This document shows, in pieces, positions 37,434-45,476 of a DNA stretch of 64,000 nucleotides (the first letter of the stretch is position 1; each line of letters opens with the position of its first letter). The stretch is from assembly GCF_008124765.1 (NCBI RefSeq), contig NZ_VNHS01000011.1:186001-250000 (forward strand). Reading direction: 5' to 3'. A program made the translations under genes and the position numbers. The DNA is from Paenibacillus methanolicus. Lineage in GTDB: Bacteria > Bacillota > Bacilli > Paenibacillales > Paenibacillaceae. The notes below the pieces were generated by a model. That model was not told where the DNA came from, searched no databases, and saw only the letters and a list, made by a program, of their open reading frames with translations.

Positions 37434-37450
37434 CCTGACTACCCAAGGAC

Positions 37451-38620
37451 GTGAGGGAAATTTCGAAGCGATTGTTCATGCCGGAGATCGCCTTGTTCTC
37501 CGTGATTCTGTTTCTCGTCGAATTCGTCCGCGGCGCCGCGCTCGTCAGCTTTCTGCCCGTCTTCGGGCAGAAGACGCTGGGCTTGAATTTCGACGTCATC
37601 GGCATCGCCATCACCGCCCATTACTTAACCGATACGGCGCTCAAAATGGGAATCGGCGCCTTGCTCGACCGGTTCTCCATCCGGTTCGTCGTCCATGTGG
37701 GCCTCTTGACCTCGCTCGCCGGCATCGCGCTGCTGCAGTTCGCCTCTTCGCCGTGGCTGTTCATCGTCGCTTCCGCCTTGTACGGCGTCGGGATCTCGCC
37801 GATCTGGATCGTCTGCCTGACGCGGGTAAGCGAAGAGAAACGCGCGACTCAGATGGGTTTCCTGTACACCATCTGGCTGGTCGGACTCGGCGCTGGCCCG
37901 GTCGTGTGCAACTTCGTCATCGATCACAGCATTAGCGCGACGTACTACATTCTGCTGGGGCTGTCCGCGCTCTGCTGGCTGCTCTCGCTGCTGATCTCGG
38001 GGGCCAAGGCGACGAATGTCGTGTCGTTGCCGATCCGGGAGCAGTTCAAGGTGCTGGGCGAGCGGCTGCGGCACACGAAGCTGCTCCTGCCCGGCATGAT
38101 CCTGCAGACCGGCGGCGCGGGCATGCTCGTGCCGATTCTGCCGAGCTTCGCGGAGAACCGGCTGGGTTTGAGCGGGGCTCAATATTCCCTGCTGCTGCTC
38201 GCCGGCGGCGCCTGCACGGCGGCCGGCCTGATCCCGTTCGGCCGGCTGTCCGACCGGCTGGGCGGCAAGAAGTGGTTCCTCGTGTTCGGCTTCGTCTTCA
38301 TCGGCGTAGCGCTCTATCTGCTGTCGACGGAGCCCTCGATCGGCGTCAGCATGGCGCTCGCGGGTCTGCTCGGCCTTTCGTACGCCGCGCTGCTGCCCGC
38401 GTGGAACGCCCTCATCGCCAACTATGTCCCGCCTCAGCAGGCCGGCCTCGGCTGGGGCATCTTCTCCACGGTGGAGGGCATCGGCGGCATGCTGGGTCCG
38501 GTCGTCGGCGGCGTGCTGGCCGCCTCGATGGGCGAGCCGTCCGTCGTCTTGTACAGCGCCGTGCTGTACGGCGTGATCGGTTTCTTCTACATTTGGTTCC
38601 CGTTCCGCTCGTTTACGTAG
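37451..38620 (+). CDS. ltaA: MFS transporter, probable glycolipid flippase (LtaA-like)
   Basis: 389-residue, twelve-helix major facilitator. Two lines of evidence point to LtaA, the flippase for the lipoteichoic acid glycolipid anchor. First, it sits directly behind ugtP. Second, residues important in S. aureus LtaA (Glu32, Arg35, Asp68, Trp127, Trp150, from memory) have counterparts at constant offset: Glu24 and Arg27 in VEFVRG, Asp61, Trp119 and Trp142. The start is a GTG at 37451 only one base after AAGGAC; a later start such as the ATG at 37478 is possible. A generic drug exporter is the alternative. Confidence 0.8.
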   Translation: MREISKRLFMPEIALFSVILFLVEFVRGAALVSFLPVFGQKTLGLNFDVIGIAITAHYLTDTALKMGIGALLDRFSIRFVVHVGLLTSLAGIALLQFASSPWLFIVASALYGVGISPIWIVCLTRVSEEKRATQMGFLYTIWLVGLGAGPVVCNFVIDHSISATYYILLGLSALCWLLSLLISGAKATNVVSLPIREQFKVLGERLRHTKLLLPGMILQTGGAGMLVPILPSFAENRLGLSGAQYSLLLLAGGACTAAGLIPFGRLSDRLGGKKWFLVFGFVFIGVALYLLSTEPSIGVSMALAGLLGLSYAALLPAWNALIANYVPPQQAGLGWGIFSTVEGIGGMLGPVVGGVLAASMGEPSVVLYSAVLYGVIGFFYIWFPFRSFT

Positions 38621-38666
38621 AGAGGCCTTACGCGCCTTCGCTTATTTTAAGGAGATCGCCTAACCC

Positions 38667-39272
38667 ATGAGTCAAATCAATCAGTGGATTCACGAACTGA
38701 AGCAGCTCGACCTCGATCATCTTCAGCGAACGCTCCAGAGCTATTCGGTGCTCGGCCCCCTGCCGGGCATCGCGCTGACGATGGTCGAGTCGTTCCTGCC
38801 GATCCTGCCCCTGCTCGTCTTCGTCGCGGCGAACGCGAACATTTACGGCCTATGGCTCGGCTCGCTCTACTCCTGGATCGGCGTCAGCGCCGGTTCCCTT
38901 ATCGTCTTCATTCTGGCCCGCAAGCTCGGCAGGCGGTTCCGTCCCTGGCTGCAGCGCCGGTTTCCCAAGATGGAGAAGTTCTTCGACTGGGTCGAGCACC
39001 GCGGATTCACGCCGATTTTCCTCTTCGCCTGCTTTCCGTTTTCCCCTTCGGCTCTCATCAATATCGTATCGGGCATCGGCAACGTGCCGTTCCGCTCCTT
39101 CCTGTTGGCCGTTCTGCTCGGCAAGGCCGTCATGATTTTCGGCGTCTCCGTCCTCAGCTTCGACATCGCGGACTTGGCGGAGGAGCCGTGGCGCATCGTG
39201 GTCGCGGTCGTCATGATCGTCGTCATGTGGTTCGGCGGCAAGAAGCTTGAGTCGCGCTATCAGTTGAAATAA
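38667..39272 (+). CDS. TVP38/TMEM64 (VTT-domain) membrane protein
   Basis: 201-residue integral membrane protein of the DedA/VTT superfamily. It has VESFLPILPLLVFVAANANIYG (about 40-61), GVSAGSLIVFILARKLGRRF (about 72-91), the conserved FLFACFPFSPSALINIVSGIG (about 117-137) and a basic C-terminal end. Family members are linked to phospholipid or lipid-carrier scrambling. Position after ugtP and ltaA suggests that all three deal with membrane lipid traffic. The ATG follows AAGGAGATCGCCTAACC. Confidence 0.85.
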   Translation: MSQINQWIHELKQLDLDHLQRTLQSYSVLGPLPGIALTMVESFLPILPLLVFVAANANIYGLWLGSLYSWIGVSAGSLIVFILARKLGRRFRPWLQRRFPKMEKFFDWVEHRGFTPIFLFACFPFSPSALINIVSGIGNVPFRSFLLAVLLGKAVMIFGVSVLSFDIADLAEEPWRIVVAVVMIVVMWFGGKKLESRYQLK

Positions 39273-39296
39273 CGGACGATGCGGGGGGAATGAAAC

Positions 39297-39659
39297 TTGC
39301 TGACGTGGGGGAACGGCCTGAATCCGCTCCCGCTGGCCGGATGGATCAGCGGCTTGGCCACCGGCGGCGTGCTGCTGCTCGCCCTCGGGTTGGTCGGCGC
39401 GATGTTCGCGATCATTCGGATCACGACGAGCGATTCGGATAAGCATCGGGAAATTCGGGATTTCGTCGAGACTTTATTCGGCACGCCCGCCCATCTGCGG
39501 CCCGGGAGCGGAGCCGCGGAGGAGACGGCGGCCGGCAAGGAAGAACGGCCAGCGCCCGCCGCGAACGGTCACGCTTATTCGGAGCCGTGCCCGGGATGCG
39601 GCGAGACGGTCACGCAGGCGCACGCGGACTGCCCATCCTGCGGTCTTCGCCTGCAATAA
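39297..39659 (+). CDS. Membrane-anchored zinc-ribbon hypothetical protein
   Basis: 120 residues with a TTG start after GGGGGGAA. One N-terminal membrane helix (about 19-40), a short charged region (SDSDKHREIRDFVETLFG), a low-complexity Ala/Glu/Pro linker and a C-terminal zinc ribbon with CPGC and CPSC pairs (about 95-117). It is probably the last gene of the ugtP-ltaA-TVP38 group (24 bases after the previous stop). Function unknown. Confidence 0.72.
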   Translation: MLTWGNGLNPLPLAGWISGLATGGVLLLALGLVGAMFAIIRITTSDSDKHREIRDFVETLFGTPAHLRPGSGAAEETAAGKEERPAPAANGHAYSEPCPGCGETVTQAHADCPSCGLRLQ

Positions 39660-39821
39660 CAAGAAGCCATGCGCGTCCTCGCCGGGACGTTCATGGCTTA
39701 TTTGCCGTTATCGGGGCGCATCGTTTTCCGCCGGGATCGATACATAGTTTGCCCGCTTCCGCGCACACTGTAGAAGCAATTCATTGCGATGCAGCTTACC
39801 CACGATAAGGAGGTTTGCACC

Positions 39822-39965
39822 ATGTCAGGCGAATTCCCGTCCGAAGCGCAAAACCAAGCCAGCCAAGCGCAATCCGAAGCCGACCGTTCCGGCAAAAGCA
39901 AAGCGAAGGCGAGCGCCATGCAGTCCAAAGCGGACAGCGCGGCGGTGCGCAAGCACGGCTTATAA
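39822..39965 (+). CDS. Small Gln/Ala/Ser/Lys-rich protein, 47 aa
   Basis: Short reading frame with a very good ribosome binding site (AAGGAGG, 8 bases before the ATG). The product is hydrophilic, lacks aromatics except one Phe, and has a pseudo-repeat of QA/QS/SEAD blocks ending in RKHGL. The composition recalls small acid-soluble spore proteins, but no SASP signature is present, so that is only a suggestion. Confidence 0.6.
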   Translation: MSGEFPSEAQNQASQAQSEADRSGKSKAKASAMQSKADSAAVRKHGL

Positions 39966-40005
39966 CCCTTCCGCAAGCCGGGCATGCTAAGCGATGACAG
40001 TCGGT

Positions 40006-40037
40006 TTAAGCTGCCGGCTTAAGCTGCCGGCTTAAGC
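40006..40037. repeat. Short tandem repeat (13-bp unit)
   Basis: TTAAGCTGCCGGC occurs twice in tandem, followed by TTAAGC. It lies between two small genes, 37 bases before the second. The unit contains the palindrome CTTAAG at its junctions. Confidence 0.8.
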
Positions 40038-40073
40038 AAGAACGCCATTGTCCGTTAAGGAGGAAACGCAATC

Positions 40074-40379
40074 ATGAGCGAAGAGCAGAACCATTACGAG
40101 ATGCAGCCGATGTCCGACGAGCATGTCGAGGTCGACGGCGTCTACCGCAACGAGTGGGGCCGCGAAGAGAAGCTGAAGCGCGGAGAGACGTTCCCGGCCG
40201 ATCCGCAGATGGGAACGAGCGAATGGCAGCTGGTCGAACTTGACTTCGAGAACCATCACAACGGCGAGACCGATCCGCGCCTAGTGCCCAAAGACGATTC
40301 CCTTGGCAACGACGCCGGCGGTCACGAACGTTCGCACAGCCCGCACAAGATTCGCCATCGCCAAGCCTCCAAGAAATAA
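40074..40379 (+). CDS. Conserved hypothetical protein, 101 aa
   Basis: Hydrophilic acidic/His-rich protein with a recognisable central module: VDGVYRNEWGREEKLKRGETFPADPQMGTSEWQLVEL (about 19-56). The pattern G-Y...G....L..G..FP..P..G...W resembles the YjzC-like small-protein module of Bacillaceae, which has no known function. The ribosome binding site is AAGGAGGAAACGCAATC. It is followed by a bidirectional terminator. Confidence 0.72.
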   Translation: MSEEQNHYEMQPMSDEHVEVDGVYRNEWGREEKLKRGETFPADPQMGTSEWQLVELDFENHHNGETDPRLVPKDDSLGNDAGGHERSHSPHKIRHRQASKK

Positions 40380-40383
40380 AAGC

Positions 40384-40435
40384 GCGAAACCCCGCCGAAG
40401 GACGTCTTTGTCCATTCAACGGGGTTTCGCTTTTT
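40384..40435. terminator. Bidirectional terminator
   Basis: GCGAAACCCCG pairs with CGGGGTTTCGC; TTTTT follows on the plus strand and a mixed A/T flank on the minus strand. It serves the 101-aa gene and the convergent dioxygenase gene. Confidence 0.85.
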
Positions 40436-40449
40436 AATAATAGACGGCG

Positions 40450-41214
40450 TTAAAGCGCGAACGACAAATAGCTCAGCGTCCCCATGTCATAGCCGCGGAA
40501 TAGGATCTCCGGCGTCTTCTTCGATCCGCTCCCGAGCGCGACGTACAGCGGAACGAAATGCTCCGCGCGCGGCACCGCCATCCGAGCACCGGGCGCCAGC
40601 TCCTCGTAGCGGAACAACGAATCTACGTCGCCGCTTCCCATCCGTTCGATGAGCCAGTCGTCAAATGCGACGGCCCAGTCCTCCGGTTCCCGCTGTCCCC
40701 ATTTGATCATGCGCAGGTTATGCACCGTCACGCCGCTGCCGATCACCAGAATCCCCTGCTCGCCGAGTCCCCGCAGCGCTTCTCCGATCCGATAATGCTC
40801 CTCGGGCGAACGATACGGATTGACCGACAGCTGCACGAGCGGGATGTCCGCTTTCGGGTACATCCGGTGCAGCAGCGTCCACGTGCCATGGTCCAGTCCT
40901 CGCTCGGCGTCTCGCCTTACCGCAATACCCTGCTTCGCAAACTTCGCTTCCAACATGTCCGCCACGATCTTCGATCCTCTTGCCGGATACTTGATTTGGT
41001 ACAACTCATCCGGGAATCCGCCGAAGTCGTAAATCGTCTCGTACACGTCGTCCGTATAGGTCATCGCGAGCGTCTCGGTCTCCCAGTGCGCGGTGAAGAC
41101 GACGATCGCTTTCGGTTGAAACTGCTTCCCCAGTTCCCCGAGGAACGCGGCGTAATCGGTTTGTTCGATCGCCAGCATCGGCGATCCGTGCGCCAAAAAT
41201 AAAGCCGGCAGCAT
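40450..41214 (-). CDS. DODA-type extradiol dioxygenase (YgiD-like)
   Basis: 254-residue class III extradiol dioxygenase, similar to the plant and bacterial 4,5-DOPA dioxygenase family. Metal-binding His residues are in FLAHGSPM (His9), FTAHWE (near 43) and PRAEHFVPLYVALG (near 219); GLDHGTWTLLHRMYP (about 106) and IGSGVTVHNLR (about 157) are further family signatures. The natural substrate is probably an aromatic catechol. It is divergent from an HxlR-type regulator, the usual arrangement for regulated aromatic- or quinone-responsive genes. Confidence 0.9.
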   Translation of the reverse strand: MLPALFLAHGSPMLAIEQTDYAAFLGELGKQFQPKAIVVFTAHWETETLAMTYTDDVYETIYDFGGFPDELYQIKYPARGSKIVADMLEAKFAKQGIAVRRDAERGLDHGTWTLLHRMYPKADIPLVQLSVNPYRSPEEHYRIGEALRGLGEQGILVIGSGVTVHNLRMIKWGQREPEDWAVAFDDWLIERMGSGDVDSLFRYEELAPGARMAVPRAEHFVPLYVALGSGSKKTPEILFRGYDMGTLSYLSFAL

Positions 41215-41230
41215 AAATACATCCCCTTCC

Positions 41231-41304
41231 GTTACTTATCATTCACTAACAAGTTACTTAATGTAATCAAATTTATATCGAAAGCGGTTATATGTCAAGT
41301 AACT
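41231..41304. promoter_or_regulatory. Repeated GTTACTT motifs in the divergent control region
   Basis: GTTACTT occurs at 41231-41237 and 41253-41259, and its complement AAGTAAC at 41297-41303. The last two form a perfect inverted AGTTACTT/AAGTAACT pair. They lie between the dioxygenase and HxlR starts and are candidate HxlR binding sites. A TATAAT at 41350-41355 fits the hxlR promoter. Confidence 0.55.
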
Positions 41305-41371
41305 ATTATTTCTTTAGCACCTATTCATTTGCGTCATTAACGGCTATAATAGAGTCAACGAGGTGATGACA

Positions 41372-41725
41372 ATGCATGATTCAATGTGTCCCAAATTCGA
41401 TAAAGCGATGCAGCTGATCAGCAAACGCTGGACCGGCTTGATCATTCATCAGCTGCTGAACGGCCCCAAGCGATTTTGCAACATTGAATCCGCCATGCCC
41501 ATTAGCGGCCGGCTGTTGTCCGAGCGGCTGAAGGAGCTGGAACAGGAGCGGATCGTCCGCCGGGACGTATATCCCGAGACGCCGGTTCGCATCGAATATT
41601 CGCTGACAGGCAAGGGACTTGCCCTTGGTCCGCTCTTCAAGGAGCTGGAGCATTGGTCGCATGAGTGGATCGAGCTGGACGAGGCGGATTTTCCGGAGGC
41701 CATCGTCGCGGAAGACCGCGTCTAG
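41372..41725 (+). CDS. HxlR-family regulator
   Basis: 117-residue winged-helix regulator. It shows the family pattern CPKFDKAMQLISKRWTGLIIHQLL (Cys6 onward), FCNIESAMPISGRLLSERLKEL as the recognition region, and the wing YPETPVRIEYSLTGKG. Cys6 matches the position of redox or electrophile-sensing Cys in HypR/YodB-type members, so it may respond to quinones or aldehydes. The ATG at 41372 follows GAGGTGA. It likely controls the divergent dioxygenase. Confidence 0.9.
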   Translation: MHDSMCPKFDKAMQLISKRWTGLIIHQLLNGPKRFCNIESAMPISGRLLSERLKELEQERIVRRDVYPETPVRIEYSLTGKGLALGPLFKELEHWSHEWIELDEADFPEAIVAEDRV

Positions 41726-41842
41726 ACGACCGTACGTTGTCGGTTCAATTCTCCACATTAACTGTGCCCTATACAGAGAACGCCCGCTGCCGGAACCGGC
41801 TAGCGGGCGTTCGTCGCTTAAGGACCTTGATTATTCATGCCG

Positions 41843-42883
41843 TTAATCGGCGCCGCGTTCCGCGTCTTCCGCATCCCGCTGCATCACCTGATCCGCCAGG
41901 CGCTCCAGCCTGCGCAGATGGAAGGCATATTCGAACACGGCGGAGCCGACGAAGACGAGCCGCTTGCGCTCGTCCGGGTCCTGCACCAGGTATTCGGTCA
42001 GCTGCATGGCGAGCCGCGCCTCCCGTTCCTCCGGCGGCTCGAAGGAAGCGCCGTTCTTCAGCTTGCCCTCGAGCTTGAGCAGAATCTGCTCGTGGTATTT
42101 GGTCAAATCTTCGATCTGGTCGTCGAACTGCTTCGCCCACTTGCCGGCTTCCGGCGCGGCGAAGTAATGCTCCTCGACCGCCTCCAGCAAATCCGCCCCC
42201 TGCTGCAGCGCCTTGATATGCTGCTTGGAGATGAGCAGCTGCCTGGCTCTGGCCAGGCGGCGGCTCGGCAGCAGCGAGCGCTCCTCCTCGAACAGCGTGT
42301 AGCGCTCCTCCAGCTTGCGCAGCGTGCCGGTGAGCTTCCCCTTCTCCTTCCGGTGGACGTCCTCCTTCAGCTCGTTGGAGATCGCCATCCGCAAGAGGAG
42401 CGACAGCTCGTTGAACGCCTCGTGTACCTGTTCGTTGAACTGCTTGCGCGGGCGCGGCGGGAAGATGAGCAGATTGACCGCGAAGGCGGCGCCCATCCCG
42501 GTGAGCACCTGGAAGAACCGCTCGACCGCGAACCACCAGCCTTGGCCGTCCGTCTCCATAATGACGACGACCGTTACGAGCGTCAGCGCGATCGTCGCTT
42601 CCATGCGAAGCTTAATACAGATCATAATGACGATGATGCAAACAAGACCGACGGATATCGCCGTTTGGCCGAACAGCTTGATGGCCGCTATGCCCAGAAT
42701 CGCGCCCAGCACGTTCGTCTGCAGCTGATCGACCGTGTTTTGCCACGACCGCGATATGGACGGTTGAATGGATATGGCCGCAATGGCCGAAATGATCGGC
42801 GACGGGAAACCCAGCAGCTCGCTGAGATAGATCGCCAGCGCCACGGCAAGGCCCGTCTTCAGGACGCGCGCCCCGATCGTCAT
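41843..42883 (-). CDS. Aromatic acid exporter family protein (FUSC-like)
   Basis: 346-residue membrane protein: four or five N-terminal helices (about 8-150; VLKTGLAVALAIYLSELLG, ILGIAAIKLFGQTAISVGLV, ALTLVTVVVIMETDG), then a long cytoplasmic helical domain (about 165-346). This matches ArAE_1 / YqjA-type proteins related to the FUSC/AaeB aromatic acid efflux family. The ATG at 42883 overlaps the stop of the AlkC-like gene (ATGA), so the two are translationally coupled. Confidence 0.85.
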   Translation of the reverse strand: MTIGARVLKTGLAVALAIYLSELLGFPSPIISAIAAISIQPSISRSWQNTVDQLQTNVLGAILGIAAIKLFGQTAISVGLVCIIVIMICIKLRMEATIALTLVTVVVIMETDGQGWWFAVERFFQVLTGMGAAFAVNLLIFPPRPRKQFNEQVHEAFNELSLLLRMAISNELKEDVHRKEKGKLTGTLRKLEERYTLFEEERSLLPSRRLARARQLLISKQHIKALQQGADLLEAVEEHYFAAPEAGKWAKQFDDQIEDLTKYHEQILLKLEGKLKNGASFEPPEEREARLAMQLTEYLVQDPDERKRLVFVGSAVFEYAFHLRRLERLADQVMQRDAEDAERGAD

Positions 42884-44016
42884 GGTACCGCCCCCTCTTC
42901 CGCGCCGCGCAGCCGCATCACCGTCTGCGCTACCTCGCGCCCGTTCACGAGCAGCCATAACCGGTGCGCGCCGGGGTAATGTTTGCGCGTCGTAAGGTCC
43001 GCCCAGCTCAGCCGCTTAACGCCGGCAATCCGCGTCCCGGGCTCGGCCAGCGTCTCCTTGAGCAGGAACTTCTTGCGCGATACGCTGCCGTTTGCTTTGA
43101 CGTAGTCGACGCCCAGCTCCAGCCGCAGCTTGATCGCCCCCTGTTCCGTTCCCTCGGCCTCGGTCGTACCCACTTGCGCGGCATAGCGGATCTCCGTCGT
43201 CTCGCCGATGCGCGCCTCGCCTGGCGACACGTCCACCGCGGCGTGCGTCACGTTCGCGGCAGCCGCCTCGTCCGCATAGCCGAATAGCGCCATCACGACC
43301 GGATCGGCCGCTTTAATAAGCGACCGGCAGCCCCGCCGCACGATCCAATCTGTTCGTTCGTCATGCCCGATCCAGCGCCGCGCGACCGCCAGCACCAGCT
43401 CCGGATGATCCTTGGCGATATCGTTCAAATTGTTGGCCACGCTCTTGCGCACGTAGAGCGACGGGTCCGCTTTCAGCTTCTCCAGAATCGGCAGAATCGG
43501 GGACGGATCGCGCTTGAAATCGGGCAGCGCCGGCGCCCAGGGCAATCTCGGCCGGCAGCCTTCGCTCGCCAATCGCCGGATATGCTCATCCTCGCCGTCC
43601 GCCCATTCGAGCATCCGCGCCATCGTTTTCTCCGGCTCCGCCAAGATGAACGGACGGATCGCGAATTCCGCCGACGATTTGCCCGTGAATCGGGCGAGCG
43701 CGTCCATCGACCGCGCCCAATCGTCCCTCCCGTACACCTCGACGAAGTCCGGGAAGAACAAATACGGGAACCCCCTGCATTGCTCGTCGATCGCGTACAT
43801 AATACCCAGCGCCTCGCTATATGCCTCAGGCAGACTGGCGCCCAACGACACCGTAATCCGCCGCATTCTCGCCTTCAGCTCCAGCTGCTTCCAATCTCCG
43901 GCCAGCGCGAGCGCCACGAACCGTTCTTGGTCGAACGGCGTCCATGCCGAATGGACGAGCGCCGCGAATTGCCGCAGGAACGGCTCGTTATACATCGCTT
44001 TTAATGGCTCGGCCAT
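42880..44016 (-). CDS. AlkC-like DNA alkylation repair protein with C-terminal Ig-like domain
   Basis: 378 residues from the ATG at 44016 (after GGAGGAGGCGATGCGAAG). The N-terminal ~255 residues form a HEAT-repeat array of the AlkC/AlkD type (LPEAYSEALGIMYAIDEQC, RFTGKSSAEFAIRPFI, SLYVRKSVANNLNDIAKDHPELV, DWIVRRGCRSLIK). AlkC removes N3-methyladenine and N3-methylcytosine from DNA. The C-terminal ~110 residues are strand-rich and fit the Ig-like domain fused to some AlkC proteins. Catalytic-residue identity was not verified. Confidence 0.82.
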   Translation of the reverse strand: MAEPLKAMYNEPFLRQFAALVHSAWTPFDQERFVALALAGDWKQLELKARMRRITVSLGASLPEAYSEALGIMYAIDEQCRGFPYLFFPDFVEVYGRDDWARSMDALARFTGKSSAEFAIRPFILAEPEKTMARMLEWADGEDEHIRRLASEGCRPRLPWAPALPDFKRDPSPILPILEKLKADPSLYVRKSVANNLNDIAKDHPELVLAVARRWIGHDERTDWIVRRGCRSLIKAADPVVMALFGYADEAAAANVTHAAVDVSPGEARIGETTEIRYAAQVGTTEAEGTEQGAIKLRLELGVDYVKANGSVSRKKFLLKETLAEPGTRIAGVKRLSWADLTTRKHYPGAHRLWLLVNGREVAQTVMRLRGAEEGAVP

Positions 44017-44146
44017 CTTCGCATCGCCTCCTCCCGCTATTATAGCCGATCCGCCTAACGTCCGCATCCGGGCGGCCCTGGCTCTGCCAACCTTTACACG
44101 TCTATTTCGGCGGGCAAACAGAGGCCTCCCTCCCCCTTCCCCTCCG

Positions 44147-44476
44147 CCAATGCTGTCAGGTTAAGAAGGGCTGCGCCCCGTTGACCCCACTTTTGTTGCT
44201 CCCTCCTCCCACCTCCTCCGCCGAGGAGGCTCCAAAGTCTATGCTTCCGAAGTGCGTTTTCCTTTGAAAACGCTCAGACTCCCTTTTTCGTGCTGGCATG
44301 TTTGTTCGCGGTCGGCGGGAAGGCTTGAATGGGGCACGCTTTTGTCCTGACGGACAAAGCTTCAGTGGGTTTTGAAGTCCATCCTAAGACTTATGCCTGT
44401 GCGTAAGCCGATCGACTATGCCCACGGCTGCCTTCACCAGCCGTACCAACCGTTTTCCTTAACCAGACAGCATTGG
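44147..44476. mobile_element. MITE-like element with terminal inverted repeats (repeat copy 2)
   Basis: 330 bp with near-perfect ends: the left end reads CCAATGCTGTCAGGTTAAG and the complement of the right end CCAATGCTGTCTGGTTAAG. The interior (44280-44476) matches 24470-24650, including an identical 40-base core with the TTTGTCC-TGAC-GGACAAA hairpin. No transposase frame is inside, so it would be non-autonomous. A clean target duplication is not seen (TCCG lies on both sides, but offset by one base). The gap 44017-44581 holds only this element and the spo0M terminator. Confidence 0.65.
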
Positions 44477-44500
44477 ATCCGGGGGAGAATAAGAGCACGT

Positions 44501-44548
44501 AAAAAAAGCGCGAGGGCGTCTCTCCTGAAACGACGCTCCCCGCGCTTT
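44501..44548 (-). terminator. Terminator of spo0M
   Basis: On the minus strand AAAGCGCGGGGAGCGTC pairs with GACGCCCTCGCGCTTT around an 11-base loop, followed by TTTT. Confidence 0.85.
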
Positions 44549-44581
44549 GGCTTTATGTTATTGTAGCGGACCGTTCATCGC

Positions 44582-45352
44582 TTATGCGTAACGGGAAATG
44601 ACGTTCGCCAGCTCCTGCGAGATCGAATACGGACCCGCCGCCAACTCGCTATTCGAGAAACGAACGCGCACGAACGTTTCGTCCATATCCATCGCTTCGG
44701 CGAACAGCCCCGCGAGCCCGCGCGCCTTGCGGTCGATCTGAAGCAGTACTTCCAGCTCCTGGCCGCGGTTGTAGAAGATCACTTCCAGTTCGTCGAGACG
44801 GCCGCGGTAGCTGCCCGAGGTCGGCACGAATTCGAACTCCTGCACGAACGGGAACCGCCCGCCGATCCGGGACGCGTACTCGCATTCCGCCTTGCGCAGA
44901 CGGAAGCCCAGCTGCTCCACCGCTTCGAGCACGGTCGCCATGCCCTGCGTCGGCACGACCTCGATGCGGTCGTTGTCGCCCGGGTCGAGCGCGCCGCGGA
45001 TCGCCAGCTCCGTCTTCACCCATACCGGCGCGCGGCCGATCGTCAACGGCGTCTCGAGCGGCAGGACGAACGAGAACGGCACTTCTTTCTGTTCGCCGGC
45101 GCGCAGCTTGAACGGGCTGCTCACGTGGAACCGGGCCAACGCGACCGTTACGTTATGCTTGTGGTCATTGCTTTCCTTGATATATTCCGTCATGACCGAT
45201 ACTTCGATCGTGTCGACGTCCTGCTCGACGCTGCCGCCCTTCATCCGCACGACGCCGCGTACTTCCTCGCCCGGCGTGTAACGCGCCTTCTCCAGCAGGG
45301 TGTCCAGCGTGGCCGATCCGATGCCGATACTCGCAAGAAAACGATTGAACAT
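44582..45352 (-). CDS. spo0M: Sporulation control protein Spo0M
   Basis: 256 residues with the arrestin-like Spo0M/SpoOM fold: the opening FNRFLASIGIGSATLDTLLEK, TPGEEVRGVVRMKGG, FVLPLETPLTIGRAPVWVKTELAI (about 95-118), LRKAECEYASRIGGRFPFVQEFEF and the closing FSNSELAAGPYSISQELANVI. In B. subtilis it influences the onset of sporulation and interacts with the cell division and cytoskeletal machinery. Two direct repeats of TTCGTTATG (45413-45421, 45425-45433) lie upstream. A sporulation-kinase-like sensor gene precedes it on the same strand. Confidence 0.92.
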   Translation of the reverse strand: MFNRFLASIGIGSATLDTLLEKARYTPGEEVRGVVRMKGGSVEQDVDTIEVSVMTEYIKESNDHKHNVTVALARFHVSSPFKLRAGEQKEVPFSFVLPLETPLTIGRAPVWVKTELAIRGALDPGDNDRIEVVPTQGMATVLEAVEQLGFRLRKAECEYASRIGGRFPFVQEFEFVPTSGSYRGRLDELEVIFYNRGQELEVLLQIDRKARGLAGLFAEAMDMDETFVRVRFSNSELAAGPYSISQELANVISRYA

Positions 45353-45476
45353 TGAAAAACGCTCCTCTCAACTGATCCCGATATGGTATTCGCGGTCCGA
45401 TTACAGCTGTATTTCGTTATGCTATTCGTTATGTACGCGAAGAACGCGCCGAAGGTTTCGCCGCGCCCCCGGACCT

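Noticed and set aside
40074..40379. Transposase fragment
   Set aside because: The 101-aa protein has no DDE or HTH features; its module looks like a small conserved Bacillales protein.
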